A stretch of DNA of 64,000 nucleotides from CBFDBF01 sp050293315 (lineage in GTDB: Bacteria > Pseudomonadota > Gammaproteobacteria > Chromatiales > Chromatiaceae), in assembly GCA_050293315.1 (NCBI GenBank), contig JBNKMS010000031.1:1-64000 (forward strand), written 5' to 3'. Under the pieces are notes generated by a model. The model had not been told where the DNA came from. It worked only from the letters and a program-made list of their open reading frames with translations, and made no database searches. Below, one piece after another: positions 7,724 through 16,366 of this stretch. Both the position numbers and the translations under genes were made by a program. Each line of letters begins with the position of its first letter. Within the stretch, counting starts at the first letter, position 1.

Positions 7724-9481
7724 ATGCGTATTCAACATCTCCCCTCCCAGCTAATCAGTCAGATCGCTGCCGGTGAGGTGGTGGAACGACCGGCGTCGGT
7801 AGTAAAGGAGCTGCTGGAGAATAGCCTGGATGCCGGTGCCAGCAGGATTGAGATCGAGATAGAGCAGGGCGGCATTAAGCTGATCAGGGTACGGGATGAT
7901 GGCAGCGGCATCCACCGGGAGGATCTGCAGCTGGCCCTGGCCCGGCACGCCACCAGCAAGATCGCCTCTCTGCAGCAGCTGGAGCGGGTCACTAGTATGG
8001 GGTTCCGGGGAGAGGCGTTGGCCAGTATTGCGGCGGTCTCCAGGCTCAAGTTGATCTCACGCACAGAGGGGGAGGAGAACGGCTGGGCGGTCGATTCGGC
8101 CGTCGCTGCAGACGGTCAGCTGGAGCCGGCATCACACCCCCGTGGCACTACGGTTGAGGTGCGTGATCTCTTCTACAACACCCCCGCCAGGCGCAAATTC
8201 CTGCGGGCCGAAAAGACGGAGTTTGGCCACGTATCCACACTGGTGAAGAGGGTGGCGTTGAGCCGTTTTGATGTAGCGTTTCTACTAAGTCACAATCGGC
8301 GCGAGCTGCTCTCCCTGCCGCAGGCCAACGATATAAAAGAGCGGGAGCGGAGGTTAAAGGAGCTATTAGGTGGCGGTTTTCTCGAAAACTCTCTCTCTAT
8401 CGATATGGAGGCCCCAGGTCTGGCCCTGCGCGGATGGATAGCGCGTCCAACCTTTTCTCGTAGTCAGGCGGATATGCAGTATTTCTACGTCAACGGCCGC
8501 ATGGTGCGAGACAAGATGGTCTCGCATGCGGTGCGTCAGGCGTTTCAGGATGTCCTGTTCCACGGTCGCCACCCCGCCTATGTGCTCTATCTGGAGCTTG
8601 ATCCAGAGGGCGTGGATGTAAATGTACACCCAGCCAAGCATGAGGTCCGTTTTAGGGATGGTAGGCTGATCCACGACTTTATCTACCACTCGCTGCAGCG
8701 CGCCCTGGCCGAACCAGGGATTGATAGCGGCGAAGGCAAAAACAGCTCAGGGAGGAACGGCCGGCGAGGTGTCACCCAACCGACGGGCCAGACACAGCAC
8801 GGGATGCCGCTGCAGATTGCTGAGAGTGGGGCGCAATACCGCGCCTCCTTTGAGGTGCAGAGACCAAAACCAACGGAACAGCAGGAGGAGACAGAGCCGC
8901 CGCCGATGGGGTTTGCCCTGGCGCAACTGGCAGGGGTCTATATCCTGGCCGAAAACCGTGCTGGCCTGCTGCTGGTGGATATGCATGCGGCCCACGAACG
9001 CATCACCTACGAACGCTTCAAGCAGAGCTACGCGGATGGTGGCATAACCACCCAGCCGCTGCTGCTGCCGGTGACGCTGGCAGTCAGCCAGCGTGAGGCC
9101 GATCTGGCCGAGTCCGAGGCAGAGCTGTTGCAAGGGTTGGGTATGGATGTGGATAGACTCGGGCTGGATAGGGTGGTGGTAAGGGCGATCCCGGCACTGC
9201 TCCAGGGTGCGGATGCGGAGAGGCTGCTGCGCGATCTACTGGCAGACATGTTGGAGCACGGGGTGACTGAGAGGGTGCAGGAGGAGGTCAATGCAGTCCT
9301 GGCCACCATGGCCTGTCACGGCTCAATTCGCGCCAACCGGCGTCTGACCCTGGATGAGATGAACGGGCTGCTGCGCGATATGGAGCGCACCGAGCGCAGT
9401 GATCAGTGCAACCACGGCCGCCCAACCTGGGTGCAGCTCGATATGGATGAGCTGGATCGACTGTTTTTGCGTGGGCAGTAG
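7724..9481 (+). CDS. mutL: DNA mismatch repair protein MutL
   Basis: MutL couples mismatch recognition by MutS to strand incision. The N-terminal GHKL ATPase shows ENSLDAGA, DDGSGI and GFRGEAL. The linker around residues 335-385 is poorly conserved and polar. The C-terminal domain carries DMHAAHERITYE, matching the D-x-H-A-x2-E-x4-E endonuclease motif, plus ACHGSIRA and CNHGRPT. These are metal-site motifs of the MutL proteins that nick DNA themselves, as in Pseudomonas, and they are absent from E. coli MutL. The organism is therefore expected to use the MutH-independent type of repair. The gene is followed after two bases by miaA. Confidence 0.96.
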   Translation: MRIQHLPSQLISQIAAGEVVERPASVVKELLENSLDAGASRIEIEIEQGGIKLIRVRDDGSGIHREDLQLALARHATSKIASLQQLERVTSMGFRGEALASIAAVSRLKLISRTEGEENGWAVDSAVAADGQLEPASHPRGTTVEVRDLFYNTPARRKFLRAEKTEFGHVSTLVKRVALSRFDVAFLLSHNRRELLSLPQANDIKERERRLKELLGGGFLENSLSIDMEAPGLALRGWIARPTFSRSQADMQYFYVNGRMVRDKMVSHAVRQAFQDVLFHGRHPAYVLYLELDPEGVDVNVHPAKHEVRFRDGRLIHDFIYHSLQRALAEPGIDSGEGKNSSGRNGRRGVTQPTGQTQHGMPLQIAESGAQYRASFEVQRPKPTEQQEETEPPPMGFALAQLAGVYILAENRAGLLLVDMHAAHERITYERFKQSYADGGITTQPLLLPVTLAVSQREADLAESEAELLQGLGMDVDRLGLDRVVVRAIPALLQGADAERLLRDLLADMLEHGVTERVQEEVNAVLATMACHGSIRANRRLTLDEMNGLLRDMERTERSDQCNHGRPTWVQLDMDELDRLFLRGQ

Positions 9482-9483
9482 CT

Positions 9484-10422
9484 GTGTCGCAATTGCTACC
9501 ACCGGCCATCTTTATCATGGGCCCTACCGCCGCCGGCAAGACCGGCCTGGCGCTGCAACTGGTGGCAGAGCTGCCACTGGAGATCATCAGTGTAGACTCC
9601 GCCCTAATCTATCGCGGTATGAACATAGGCACCGCCAAGCCGGACAGCACCGAACTGGAGAGGGCGCCGCATCGCCTGATCGATATCTGCAATCCCGACG
9701 AATCCTATTCTGCCGCCCGTTTCCGTGAGGATGCACGGCGGGAGATGGATGATATCTCCAGCCAGGGCAAGATACCTCTGTTGGTAGGCGGGACCATGCT
9801 CTATTTTCGTGCCCTGCAGTACGGCCTCTCCGAGCTGCCGGAGGCGGATCCTGAGCTGCGGGCCAGGCTGGAGCAGGAGGCCGCTGCGGGTGGCTGGGAG
9901 GCGCTGCATCGAAGATTGGCGGCGGTCGATCCGGCAGCGGCGGCCCGTATCCATCAGCATGATCCCCAGCGCATCGTCAGGGCACTGGAGGTGTTTGAGC
10001 TTACCGGCTCTCCGATCTCGTCGATGCAGCAGCAGGATGGAGAACAGCAGCTACCATATAGGGTGGTGAAGATGGCGCGCTGCCCTCAGGATAGGGCTAT
10101 CCTGCACCAACGGATTGAGCAGCGTTTCGGCCAGATGCTGGAGCAGGGCTTTGAGGCCGAGGTCAGGGGGTTGCAGCAGCGGTGGGGGCTAGAGGCTGAT
10201 ACCCCCTCCATGCGTTGTGTTGGTTACCGTCAGATGCTGGGATATATCCGTGGTGAGTATGGTCGGGAGGAGATGATCGAAAAGGCCCTGGCAGCCACTC
10301 GCCAGCTGGCCAAGCGGCAGATCACCTGGCTGCGGACAGAGCCCGAATTGCGGTGGCTGGATGAGGGGGAGGATCTGCTGCAACAGGCCTTGAAAATCCT
10401 CTCTGCGGCCCATATCTCTTAG
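9484..10422 (+). CDS. miaA: tRNA dimethylallyltransferase MiaA
   Basis: MiaA transfers the dimethylallyl group of DMAPP to N6 of A37 in tRNAs that read UNN codons. The P-loop GPTAAGKTGLALQL lies at residues 13-26, and the family segments DSALIYRGMNIGTAKP and GGTMLYFRAL follow. The 312-residue length is normal. The start is a GTG two bases after the mutL stop, so translation is likely coupled to mutL. The mutL-miaA-hfq-hflX order is the standard gammaproteobacterial one. Confidence 0.95.
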   Translation: MSQLLPPAIFIMGPTAAGKTGLALQLVAELPLEIISVDSALIYRGMNIGTAKPDSTELERAPHRLIDICNPDESYSAARFREDARREMDDISSQGKIPLLVGGTMLYFRALQYGLSELPEADPELRARLEQEAAAGGWEALHRRLAAVDPAAAARIHQHDPQRIVRALEVFELTGSPISSMQQQDGEQQLPYRVVKMARCPQDRAILHQRIEQRFGQMLEQGFEAEVRGLQQRWGLEADTPSMRCVGYRQMLGYIRGEYGREEMIEKALAATRQLAKRQITWLRTEPELRWLDEGEDLLQQALKILSAAHIS

Positions 10423-10461
10423 CCCAGAGTGAGGCCCAGTTCCCACCAGAATTTGCCTCCA

Positions 10462-10470
10462 TGTTATACT
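10462..10470 (+). promoter_or_regulatory. Candidate extended -10 promoter of hfq
   Basis: A TG-n-TATACT element lies about 50 bases before the hfq start, in the short gap after miaA. No good -35 hexamer is present at 16-18 bases upstream, which fits an extended -10 promoter. A separate hfq promoter in this gap is plausible because hfq usually has several promoters within and after miaA. The assignment is by eye only. Confidence 0.4.
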
Positions 10471-10520
10471 CGCACCGCTTTATGGAGTGTAATCGCTACA
10501 ACTACAACAAGGAGAACACC

Positions 10521-10778
10521 ATGTCTAAAGGGCACAGTCTACAAGACCCTTTTCTCAATGCACTACGTAGGGAACGGGTTGCAGTCTCAATATTTCTAGT
10601 TAACGGGATCAAACTGCAGGGCCAGATCGAATCTTTCGACCAGTTTGTGGTGCTGCTGAAAAACAATGTCAGTCAGATGGTGTATAAACATGCCATCTCG
10701 ACCATAGTGCCAGCCCGCAACGTCAAACTGGAGCCGTCAACACACCAGGATAGTCAGCCAGAACTTGGCAACCGTTAA
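10521..10778 (+). CDS. hfq: RNA chaperone Hfq
   Basis: Hfq forms a hexamer that pairs small RNAs with their target mRNAs. The start is the ATG at 10521, preceded by an AAGGAGA ribosome-binding site; an upstream in-frame extension lacks conservation. The 85-residue protein contains the Sm1 motif (LQDPFLNALRRERVAVSIFL, LVNGIKLQGQIESFDQF) and the Sm2 motif YKHAIST. The C-terminal tail is short compared with the 102-residue E. coli protein. The gene lies between miaA and hflX, as is typical. Confidence 0.97.
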   Translation: MSKGHSLQDPFLNALRRERVAVSIFLVNGIKLQGQIESFDQFVVLLKNNVSQMVYKHAISTIVPARNVKLEPSTHQDSQPELGNR

Positions 10779-10797
10779 GTTCGCACTATGACGCTGC

Positions 10798-12096
10798 ATG
10801 TTTGAGCGCCCCAAGAGCGGCGAGAGGGCCGTACTGGTTAGTTTTGATATCGGGGTAGGAAGCGATCCGGAGGGGCTGGCTGAGTTCAGAGATCTGGCGC
10901 TAGCAGCAGGCGCAGAGCCGCTTGCCACTATAGGTGGCAGCCGCTCTGTCCCGGATCCACGCTTTTTCATAGGTCGAGGCAAGGTTGCCGAGGTCAACAG
11001 TGTAGTGTTGGCGCATGAGGCCGAGCTGGTAATCTTTAATCATGAGCTCTCTCCCAGCCAGGAGCGCAACCTGGAGCGCGAGTTCAAGTGCCGGGTAGTC
11101 GACAGGACCGGACTGATATTGGACATCTTTGCCCAACGGGCGCGCTCTTTTGAAGGCAAGCTGCAGGTGGAGCTGGCTCAGCTCCGCCACCTATCTACCC
11201 GTCTGATTCGCGGCTGGACCCATCTGGAGCGGCAGAAGGGTGGTATCGGCCTGCGTGGTCCGGGTGAGACCCAACTGGAGACCGATCGGCGCCTTCTGAA
11301 CAACCGCATTGACCATATCAAGCGGCGGCTGCTGAAGGTTGATCGACAGCGCGATCAGGGCCGTCGGGCGCGCAGCCGGGCAGAGGTCCCGACGGTCTCC
11401 CTGGTCGGGTACACCAACGCCGGTAAATCCACCCTGTTTAACCGCCTGACCGACTCTCTGGTGTTTGTCGCCGATCAGCTCTTCGCCACCCTGGATCCAA
11501 CCATGCGGCGGATAGAGCTGCCGGGGGAGGGTGCAGCCATCCTGGCAGATACGGTAGGCTTTATCTCCCACCTGCCACACGAACTGGTCGCCGCGTTCCG
11601 CTCAACCCTGCAGGAGACCGCCTCTGCAGAGTTGCTGCTGCATGTGATCGATGCCGACAGCCCTCAGCGGAGCGCCTCAATTGCCGAGGTGAACTCAGTG
11701 CTACGGCAGATCGGCGCCGCCGATATCCCCCAGATTGAGGTCTACAACAAGATTGACCTGATGCAGGGCGAGGGGCCACGGCTGGAGTATAACGAGGATG
11801 GGAGCGTGCGCCGTGTCTGGATGTCGGCCCTGGATGGCAGCGGGGTGGAGCTGCTGCTGGAGGCGCTGGCCCAATTCTTCCAACGAGAGCATCTGAGCCG
11901 GGTGGTGCGTCTGGGGCCTGAAGATGGCAGGTTGCGGGCCAAGATCTTTAAGGTTGCCAGGATACTGCAGGATGAGGCGACCTCCGATGGTGGTTGGGAA
12001 CTGGAACTGGATATAGCGCGGCGTGAATATGAGCGGCTGCTAAGACAGGAGCCTGAGTTGGAGACCAAACTAGTGGCGCCAGGCACGTCTCAATAA
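10798..12096 (+). CDS. hflX: Ribosome-associated GTPase HflX
   Basis: HflX splits stalled or stressed ribosomes and binds the 50S subunit. The N-terminal HflX domain covers roughly residues 1-190 and includes the glycine-rich GGIGLRGPGETQLE loop. The G domain follows, with the P-loop GYTNAGKSTLFNRLT near residue 203, DTVGF as G3 and NKIDL as G4. The 432-residue length is normal. The ATG at 10798 is 19 bases after the hfq stop and has no strong ribosome-binding site. The usual hflX-hflK link is broken by about 740 bases of repeat-rich non-coding sequence. Confidence 0.95.
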   Translation: MFERPKSGERAVLVSFDIGVGSDPEGLAEFRDLALAAGAEPLATIGGSRSVPDPRFFIGRGKVAEVNSVVLAHEAELVIFNHELSPSQERNLEREFKCRVVDRTGLILDIFAQRARSFEGKLQVELAQLRHLSTRLIRGWTHLERQKGGIGLRGPGETQLETDRRLLNNRIDHIKRRLLKVDRQRDQGRRARSRAEVPTVSLVGYTNAGKSTLFNRLTDSLVFVADQLFATLDPTMRRIELPGEGAAILADTVGFISHLPHELVAAFRSTLQETASAELLLHVIDADSPQRSASIAEVNSVLRQIGAADIPQIEVYNKIDLMQGEGPRLEYNEDGSVRRVWMSALDGSGVELLLEALAQFFQREHLSRVVRLGPEDGRLRAKIFKVARILQDEATSDGGWELELDIARREYERLLRQEPELETKLVAPGTSQ

Positions 12097-12139
12097 CTAA
12101 TAGGCATTGCGCCCTACGTCCTAATTAACCCATGGAAGA

Positions 12140-12228
12140 TAACGCAGAGGTCGCAAAGGCGCAGAGGACGCAAAGATTTTTACATTAGGACTCTCTGCGT
12201 TCTCCGCGCCTTGGCGTTCTTTGCGTTA
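12140..12228. repeat. Imperfect palindromic repeat of CGCAAAG/CGCAGAG units
   Basis: The left arm (12140-12176) is built from short units such as ACGCAGAGG, CGCAAAGG and CGCAGAGG. The right arm (12192-12228) is its imperfect reverse complement, so the 89 bases can fold into one long hairpin with about 15 unpaired bases at the tip. It lies just after hflX. It has no T tract, so it is not a classical terminator. It resembles a small mobile palindromic element rather than anything coding. Confidence 0.65.
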
Positions 12229-12292
12229 ATTACCGACCTGGCTATGGATCGCGGTGTTATGCTGGACCCTGCTCCTGATCGAACCTAACCTT

Positions 12293-12607
12293 ACTGCGAT
12301 ACTCGGCGGAACACACGGGTATTGGGAGTAGTACCCTGACCTCCTTCGACGCAGCCGAGTACCGTAACCGCAACAGGATTAGGCCCGCTAGGGGCGCCAC
12401 AGGGAAGTGGCGCCTCCAGCGCGGGCAAGGGATTGCCCGTCGATGGAGCCCCTGGGGCGGTGAGGAACGGAGGGAACCCGAAGGGCAAGTCGTGGAGTGT
12501 CTTTTTCTTTCGCCTATTTCTTTTGGACAAGCAAAAGAAATAGGCTCGTAGCCCCTGCTGGGAAAAGAAAAAGAGCTCTGAAGGATAAAGGCTACGAAAC
12601 TGACTAC
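12293..12607 (+). repeat. Dispersed structured repeat, copy 1
   Basis: About 315 bases closely match 26246-26570. Successive hairpins are visible: GGGTA/TACCC (12317-12336), GGCGCCAC/GTGGCGCC (12393-12414), CGGGCAA/TTGCCCG with a GGGA loop (12422-12439), CCC-GAA-GGG (12477-12485), and a perfect 13-base stem CCTATTTCTTTTG around a GACAAG loop (12513-12544). An outer CTTTTTCTTT/AAAGAAAAAG pairing and a closing CGTAGCC/GGCTACG pair (12547-12596) complete the fold. Short open frames here (for example a 62-codon one on plus at 12497) are by-products of the repeat. The rest of the gap to hflK (12608-12837) holds a TACGCGG/CCGCGTA hairpin near 12631-12649 and a GGCAC/GTGCC hairpin near 12700-12715, and no gene. 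Confidence 0.8.
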
Positions 12608-12837
12608 CAGAATTATTTAAAACCATTGGATTACGCGGTCAAGCCGCGTAGGCATATACGCCGCAAAACTAATCAGCGATGCTGAAAAACCGAAAGGAAG
12701 GGCACTGTATGTGCCGCTCATACCAAAACCCCACGCCATTGAGGTGTTCCCTGAAGTTGAAAACTGTTCAAATTGGGGTGTCAGCAGGATAGAATCAAAT
12801 GTCGCTTAGGTTAAACACTATATGTCTGGGGTGAAAC

Positions 12838-14001
12838 ATGGCTTGGAATGAACCGGGTGGAGATAAAGATCCATGGAGTGGTGGCGGTGGTGATCAAGGT
12901 CCGCCCGATCTGGATGAGGTAGTAAAGAAGATGCAGGAGCGCCTGGGAGGCCTGTTTGGCGGTAAAAAAGGCTCTAACGGCTCCAACGGCAGTGGTGACG
13001 GTGGCGATGATAACGGCATGCCCAGTGCTCCAGCTGTAGCAGGTATGGGTGGAATGATCCTGCTTGCCATAATCGTATTTTTTGTGTGGCAGAGTTTTTA
13101 CATCATCGAGCCGGCAGAGCGTGGCGTGGTATTGCGTTTTGGCGCCTTTCACGAGGTCACGAAACCTGGACCACATCTGCTGATACCAGTGGTGGACAGG
13201 GTGGTAGCTATAGATATAGATAATGTTGACACCTTCACCCACACTGCACTGATGCTGACCCAGGATGAGAATATTGTCGATCTGACCCTGACAGTACAAT
13301 ACAAGATTCAGGATCCGGCAGACTATAAATTCCAGGATTGGAACCCGGATCAGACACTGAAAGATGCAACTGAGACTGCGCTGCGCGAGATCATCGGCAA
13401 AAGTAAGCTGGATACGATCATCACCGAGAACCGTAGCGGTGTCGCGGATGCGGTGAAGACTAGGCTGCAGGAGTTGATGGATCTGTACCGTACCGGTATG
13501 GAGGTGGTGAGTGTCAATATCCAGGATGCTAACCCACCGGAACAGGTAAAGGCCGCCTTCGATGATGCCAATAAGGCGCGTGAGGATAAGGTTCGTATTG
13601 AGAACCAGGCGCAGGCCTACTCCAATGATGTCATACCAAGGGCGCGTGGTGCCGGCGCGCGGCAGATTGAGGCAGCCAAGGCCTATAAAGAGAAGGTCAT
13701 TGCCAACGCGGAGGGTGAGACCTCACGCTTTCTGGCAATCCTGCAAGAGTACAGGAAGGCACCGGAGGTAACTCGCAAACGACTCTACCTGGAGACGGTT
13801 GAGCAGGTGCTGGCTAATAGCGATAAGGTTCTGCTTGATGTGGAGAGTGGCAACAGCTTGATGTATCTACCGCTGGATAAATTGATGCAGTCAGGCTCTG
13901 GTAAAAAGTCTGTAACAACTACACCGATGCCACAGCCGGTAGAGCAGCAGAAGGCGACTCCTGAGGAGCGTACAGTAAACCGTAGCAGGAGGACTCGCTA
14001 A
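12838..14001 (+). CDS. hflK: FtsH modulator HflK (SPFH/band 7 protein)
   Basis: HflK pairs with HflC in a large periplasm-facing cage that surrounds and modulates the FtsH membrane protease. The 387-residue protein begins with a Gly/Asp-rich cytoplasmic tail (about residues 1-60) typical of HflK. One transmembrane helix lies near 66-85, followed by the SPFH domain, a charged helical region and a polar C-terminus. The ATG at 12838 follows a GGGG sequence seven bases upstream. It overlaps hflC by one base (TAATG), so the pair is co-translated in the usual way. Confidence 0.95.
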   Translation: MAWNEPGGDKDPWSGGGGDQGPPDLDEVVKKMQERLGGLFGGKKGSNGSNGSGDGGDDNGMPSAPAVAGMGGMILLAIIVFFVWQSFYIIEPAERGVVLRFGAFHEVTKPGPHLLIPVVDRVVAIDIDNVDTFTHTALMLTQDENIVDLTLTVQYKIQDPADYKFQDWNPDQTLKDATETALREIIGKSKLDTIITENRSGVADAVKTRLQELMDLYRTGMEVVSVNIQDANPPEQVKAAFDDANKAREDKVRIENQAQAYSNDVIPRARGAGARQIEAAKAYKEKVIANAEGETSRFLAILQEYRKAPEVTRKRLYLETVEQVLANSDKVLLDVESGNSLMYLPLDKLMQSGSGKKSVTTTPMPQPVEQQKATPEERTVNRSRRTR

Positions 14002-14870
14002 TGGGTAATAAAGGTACTGGATTCTTAATAGGGGCAGCCATTGTTGCGCTGCTGTTCTATTCTGCGGCCTTTACGGTTAACCAGTGGGAACTTGCGATTA
14101 AGTTCCGTCTGGGTGAGATAGTGGATTCCGATTATGATCCCGGGCTGCACTGGATGATCCCGCTGGTCAACAATGTGAAACATTTCGATGGACGCAGGCA
14201 GACCCTGGACGCCAAGCCGCAACGCTTTCTTACAATCGAGAAGAAGTTCGTTATCGTCGACTACTACGCAAAGTGGCGCATCTCCAACGTGGCGCAATAC
14301 TATCGCTCCACCAGCGGCGGCAACATAATGCAGATCTCGAAGCTGCTATCAGAGCGTATCAATACCGCGTTGCGTGATGAATTTGGTAAACGCACCATTC
14401 AGGAGGCGATCTCAGGCGAACGTGCCGAGATTATGGAGGTGCTGCGCAAGGCGGCTGATGAGCAGTCGAGTGAGTTGGGGGTAGAGATTGTCGATGTGCG
14501 GGTAAAGCGTATCGATTTCCCACGTGAGGTTAGTGACTCGGTGTATGATCGTATGCGTACTGAGCGTCTGCGGGTTGCCAAAGAGTTGCGCGCCAATGGA
14601 GCGGAGCAGGCTGAGCGGATCCAGGCAGATGCGGATCGTCAGAGCACCATCATCAAGGCCAACGCCTACAAGCAGGCGGAACAGTTACGTGGTGAGGGTG
14701 ATGCTATATCGGCTGATATCTACGCCAAGGCATACAACAAGGACCGGGAGTTCTACTCTTTCTATCGTAGTCTGAGCGCCTACCGTTCGGTATTCGCAAA
14801 GGGTGGAGATATTATGGTGCTGGAGCCTGACTCTGAGTTTTTCGAGTACTTTAAGGCCAAGGGTCGATAG
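14001..14870 (+). CDS. hflC: FtsH modulator HflC (SPFH/band 7 protein)
   Basis: HflC is the partner of HflK in the FtsH-modulating complex. It has 289 residues, an N-terminal transmembrane helix at about residues 6-24, the SPFH domain with the VNQWELAIKFRLGEI start, and the helical ADRQSTIIKANAYKQAEQ segment that forms the cage wall. Its start shares a base with the hflK stop. The DUF2065 gene follows within 40 bases, as commonly seen. Confidence 0.96.
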   Translation: MGNKGTGFLIGAAIVALLFYSAAFTVNQWELAIKFRLGEIVDSDYDPGLHWMIPLVNNVKHFDGRRQTLDAKPQRFLTIEKKFVIVDYYAKWRISNVAQYYRSTSGGNIMQISKLLSERINTALRDEFGKRTIQEAISGERAEIMEVLRKAADEQSSELGVEIVDVRVKRIDFPREVSDSVYDRMRTERLRVAKELRANGAEQAERIQADADRQSTIIKANAYKQAEQLRGEGDAISADIYAKAYNKDREFYSFYRSLSAYRSVFAKGGDIMVLEPDSEFFEYFKAKGR

Positions 14871-14909
14871 TCCCGGTCGCCGCTTTGTACCAGACTGAGT
14901 GTTATCATC

Positions 14910-15095
14910 ATGTGGCATGATCTACTGGTCGCTTTGGCCCTGGTGATGATAATTGAGGGCATATATCCATTTCTCAGCCCTGGCGGGATGCGCAACATGA
15001 TGCGTATGGTGGCTGAGATGGATGATCGTACCATGCGCACGATCGGGCTTGTCAGTATGTTGCTTGGGGTTGCCACCCTCTACCTGGTAAATTGA
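14910..15095 (+). CDS. DUF2065 small inner-membrane protein (YjeT-like)
   Basis: This 61-residue protein has two hydrophobic helices (about residues 5-22 and 43-60) joined by a Met/Arg-rich loop. It matches the DUF2065/YjeT family, which is found next to hflC and purA in many gammaproteobacteria. The function is unknown, and its position suggests a link to FtsH/HflKC. The start ATG at 14910 lies 40 bases after hflC. Confidence 0.85.
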   Translation: MWHDLLVALALVMIIEGIYPFLSPGGMRNMMRMVAEMDDRTMRTIGLVSMLLGVATLYLVN

Positions 15096-15126
15096 CCCCC
15101 AAACTCTAGGGCGAAGAAGCATAGTT

Positions 15127-16308
15127 ATGCAAGACAATAACTGGTTGCTGCCAGACGGCATTGAAGAGGTACTTCCTCCCCAGGCGACAGCTTTGGAGAC
15201 ACTGCGTCGCGAATTTCTCGATCTTTGCCAGCAGTGGGGGTATGAGTTGATCTCTCCGCCCCTGGTAGAGTATCTGGATTCACTGTTGACCATGACCGGT
15301 GGTGATCTTGATCTAAAAACCTTCAGGGTGACCGATCAGTCTACCGGTCGCCAGTTGGGTATACGTGCCGATATAACCCCACAGGCCGCCCGTATAGATG
15401 CCCATCAACTACGACGTGATGTGCCCACCAGACTCTGCTATCTCGGCACCACTCTGCATACCAGAAGCGATGGCTTCTCCTGTTCCAGAGCGCCGCTGCA
15501 GGCGGGGGCAGAGCTTTATGGACACTCTGGGGTAGAGAGTGATCTGGAGATCATCTCCCTGATGATTGAGTCTCTGCAGTGTGCTGAGATCAGTGATATA
15601 TATCTCGATCTTGGACATGTGGGGATCTTCCGCAATCTGACCTGTGATGCCGGACTTAGCAGAGAGCAGGAGTTGCAGCTGTTTGCCGCGCTGCAGCGCA
15701 AGGCATCGGTAGAGATAGATGCTCTGCTTGCGGCGATGGATATTCCACAGGCGACCTCTGCAATGCTGGCTGGACTGGCAACACTTAATGGTGATGATGC
15801 CCTGGTCAGAGGACGTGAGATGCTATCTGCTGCTGGTGATGCGGTCCAATCCGCGCTGACAGATTTGGAGCGGCTTGCGGAGCTGCTGCAGCAGCGGCTA
15901 CCAGATCTTTCAGTGCACTTTGATCTGGCTGAGTTACGCGGTTATCACTACCACACAGGCGTGGTGTTCGCTGCCTTTATCCCAGGTCTGGGGCAGGAGA
16001 TCGCCCGCGGCGGGCGCTATGATGATATTGGCAAGCGCTTTGGACGCGCCAGGCCGGCGTGCGGTTTTAGTGCCGATCTCAAGGCCCTTCTGCGCCTGGG
16101 CAATAGGGTTGCGGGTGAGGAGAATAGTGGTATATTCGCCCCCTGGAGCAGTGATACGGGGCAGCAGCAGGTGATTAATGAGCTACGCGCCGAGGGTATA
16201 CGTGTAGTATGTGGTCTGCCTGGCCAACAGGGTGATGCCAGGGATATGGGCTGTCGTGAGATACTACAAAAACAGGCTGATAAGTGGGTGGTTATATCGG
16301 CAGAATAG
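15127..16308 (+). CDS. hisZ: ATP phosphoribosyltransferase regulatory subunit HisZ
   Basis: HisZ is a catalytically inactive histidyl-tRNA synthetase paralogue. It binds the short form of HisG and makes the first step of histidine synthesis sensitive to histidine. The 393-residue protein has the class II synthetase core (SPPLVEYLDSLL, RADITPQAARI, and the GGRYDDIGKRFGRARPACGFS segment) but no C-terminal anticodon-binding domain. That absence separates it from HisS. Its place between the hfl genes and purA is typical of many gammaproteobacteria. Its presence predicts a short-form hisG elsewhere in the genome. Confidence 0.93.
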   Translation: MQDNNWLLPDGIEEVLPPQATALETLRREFLDLCQQWGYELISPPLVEYLDSLLTMTGGDLDLKTFRVTDQSTGRQLGIRADITPQAARIDAHQLRRDVPTRLCYLGTTLHTRSDGFSCSRAPLQAGAELYGHSGVESDLEIISLMIESLQCAEISDIYLDLGHVGIFRNLTCDAGLSREQELQLFAALQRKASVEIDALLAAMDIPQATSAMLAGLATLNGDDALVRGREMLSAAGDAVQSALTDLERLAELLQQRLPDLSVHFDLAELRGYHYHTGVVFAAFIPGLGQEIARGGRYDDIGKRFGRARPACGFSADLKALLRLGNRVAGEENSGIFAPWSSDTGQQQVINELRAEGIRVVCGLPGQQGDARDMGCREILQKQADKWVVISAE

Positions 16309-16366
16309 ATAGCGCGTTGATTGGGCCGTGTATGGTCTTGGTCGGCTCTTCTTTACTGGGGAAATT

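Noticed and set aside
12497..12685. Short open frame with an aromatic, Lys/Arg-rich product, with near copies at about 26.3-26.6 kb on both strands
   Set aside because: It lies entirely in the structured dispersed repeat; the similarity between copies reflects DNA repeat identity and hairpins, not protein conservation.
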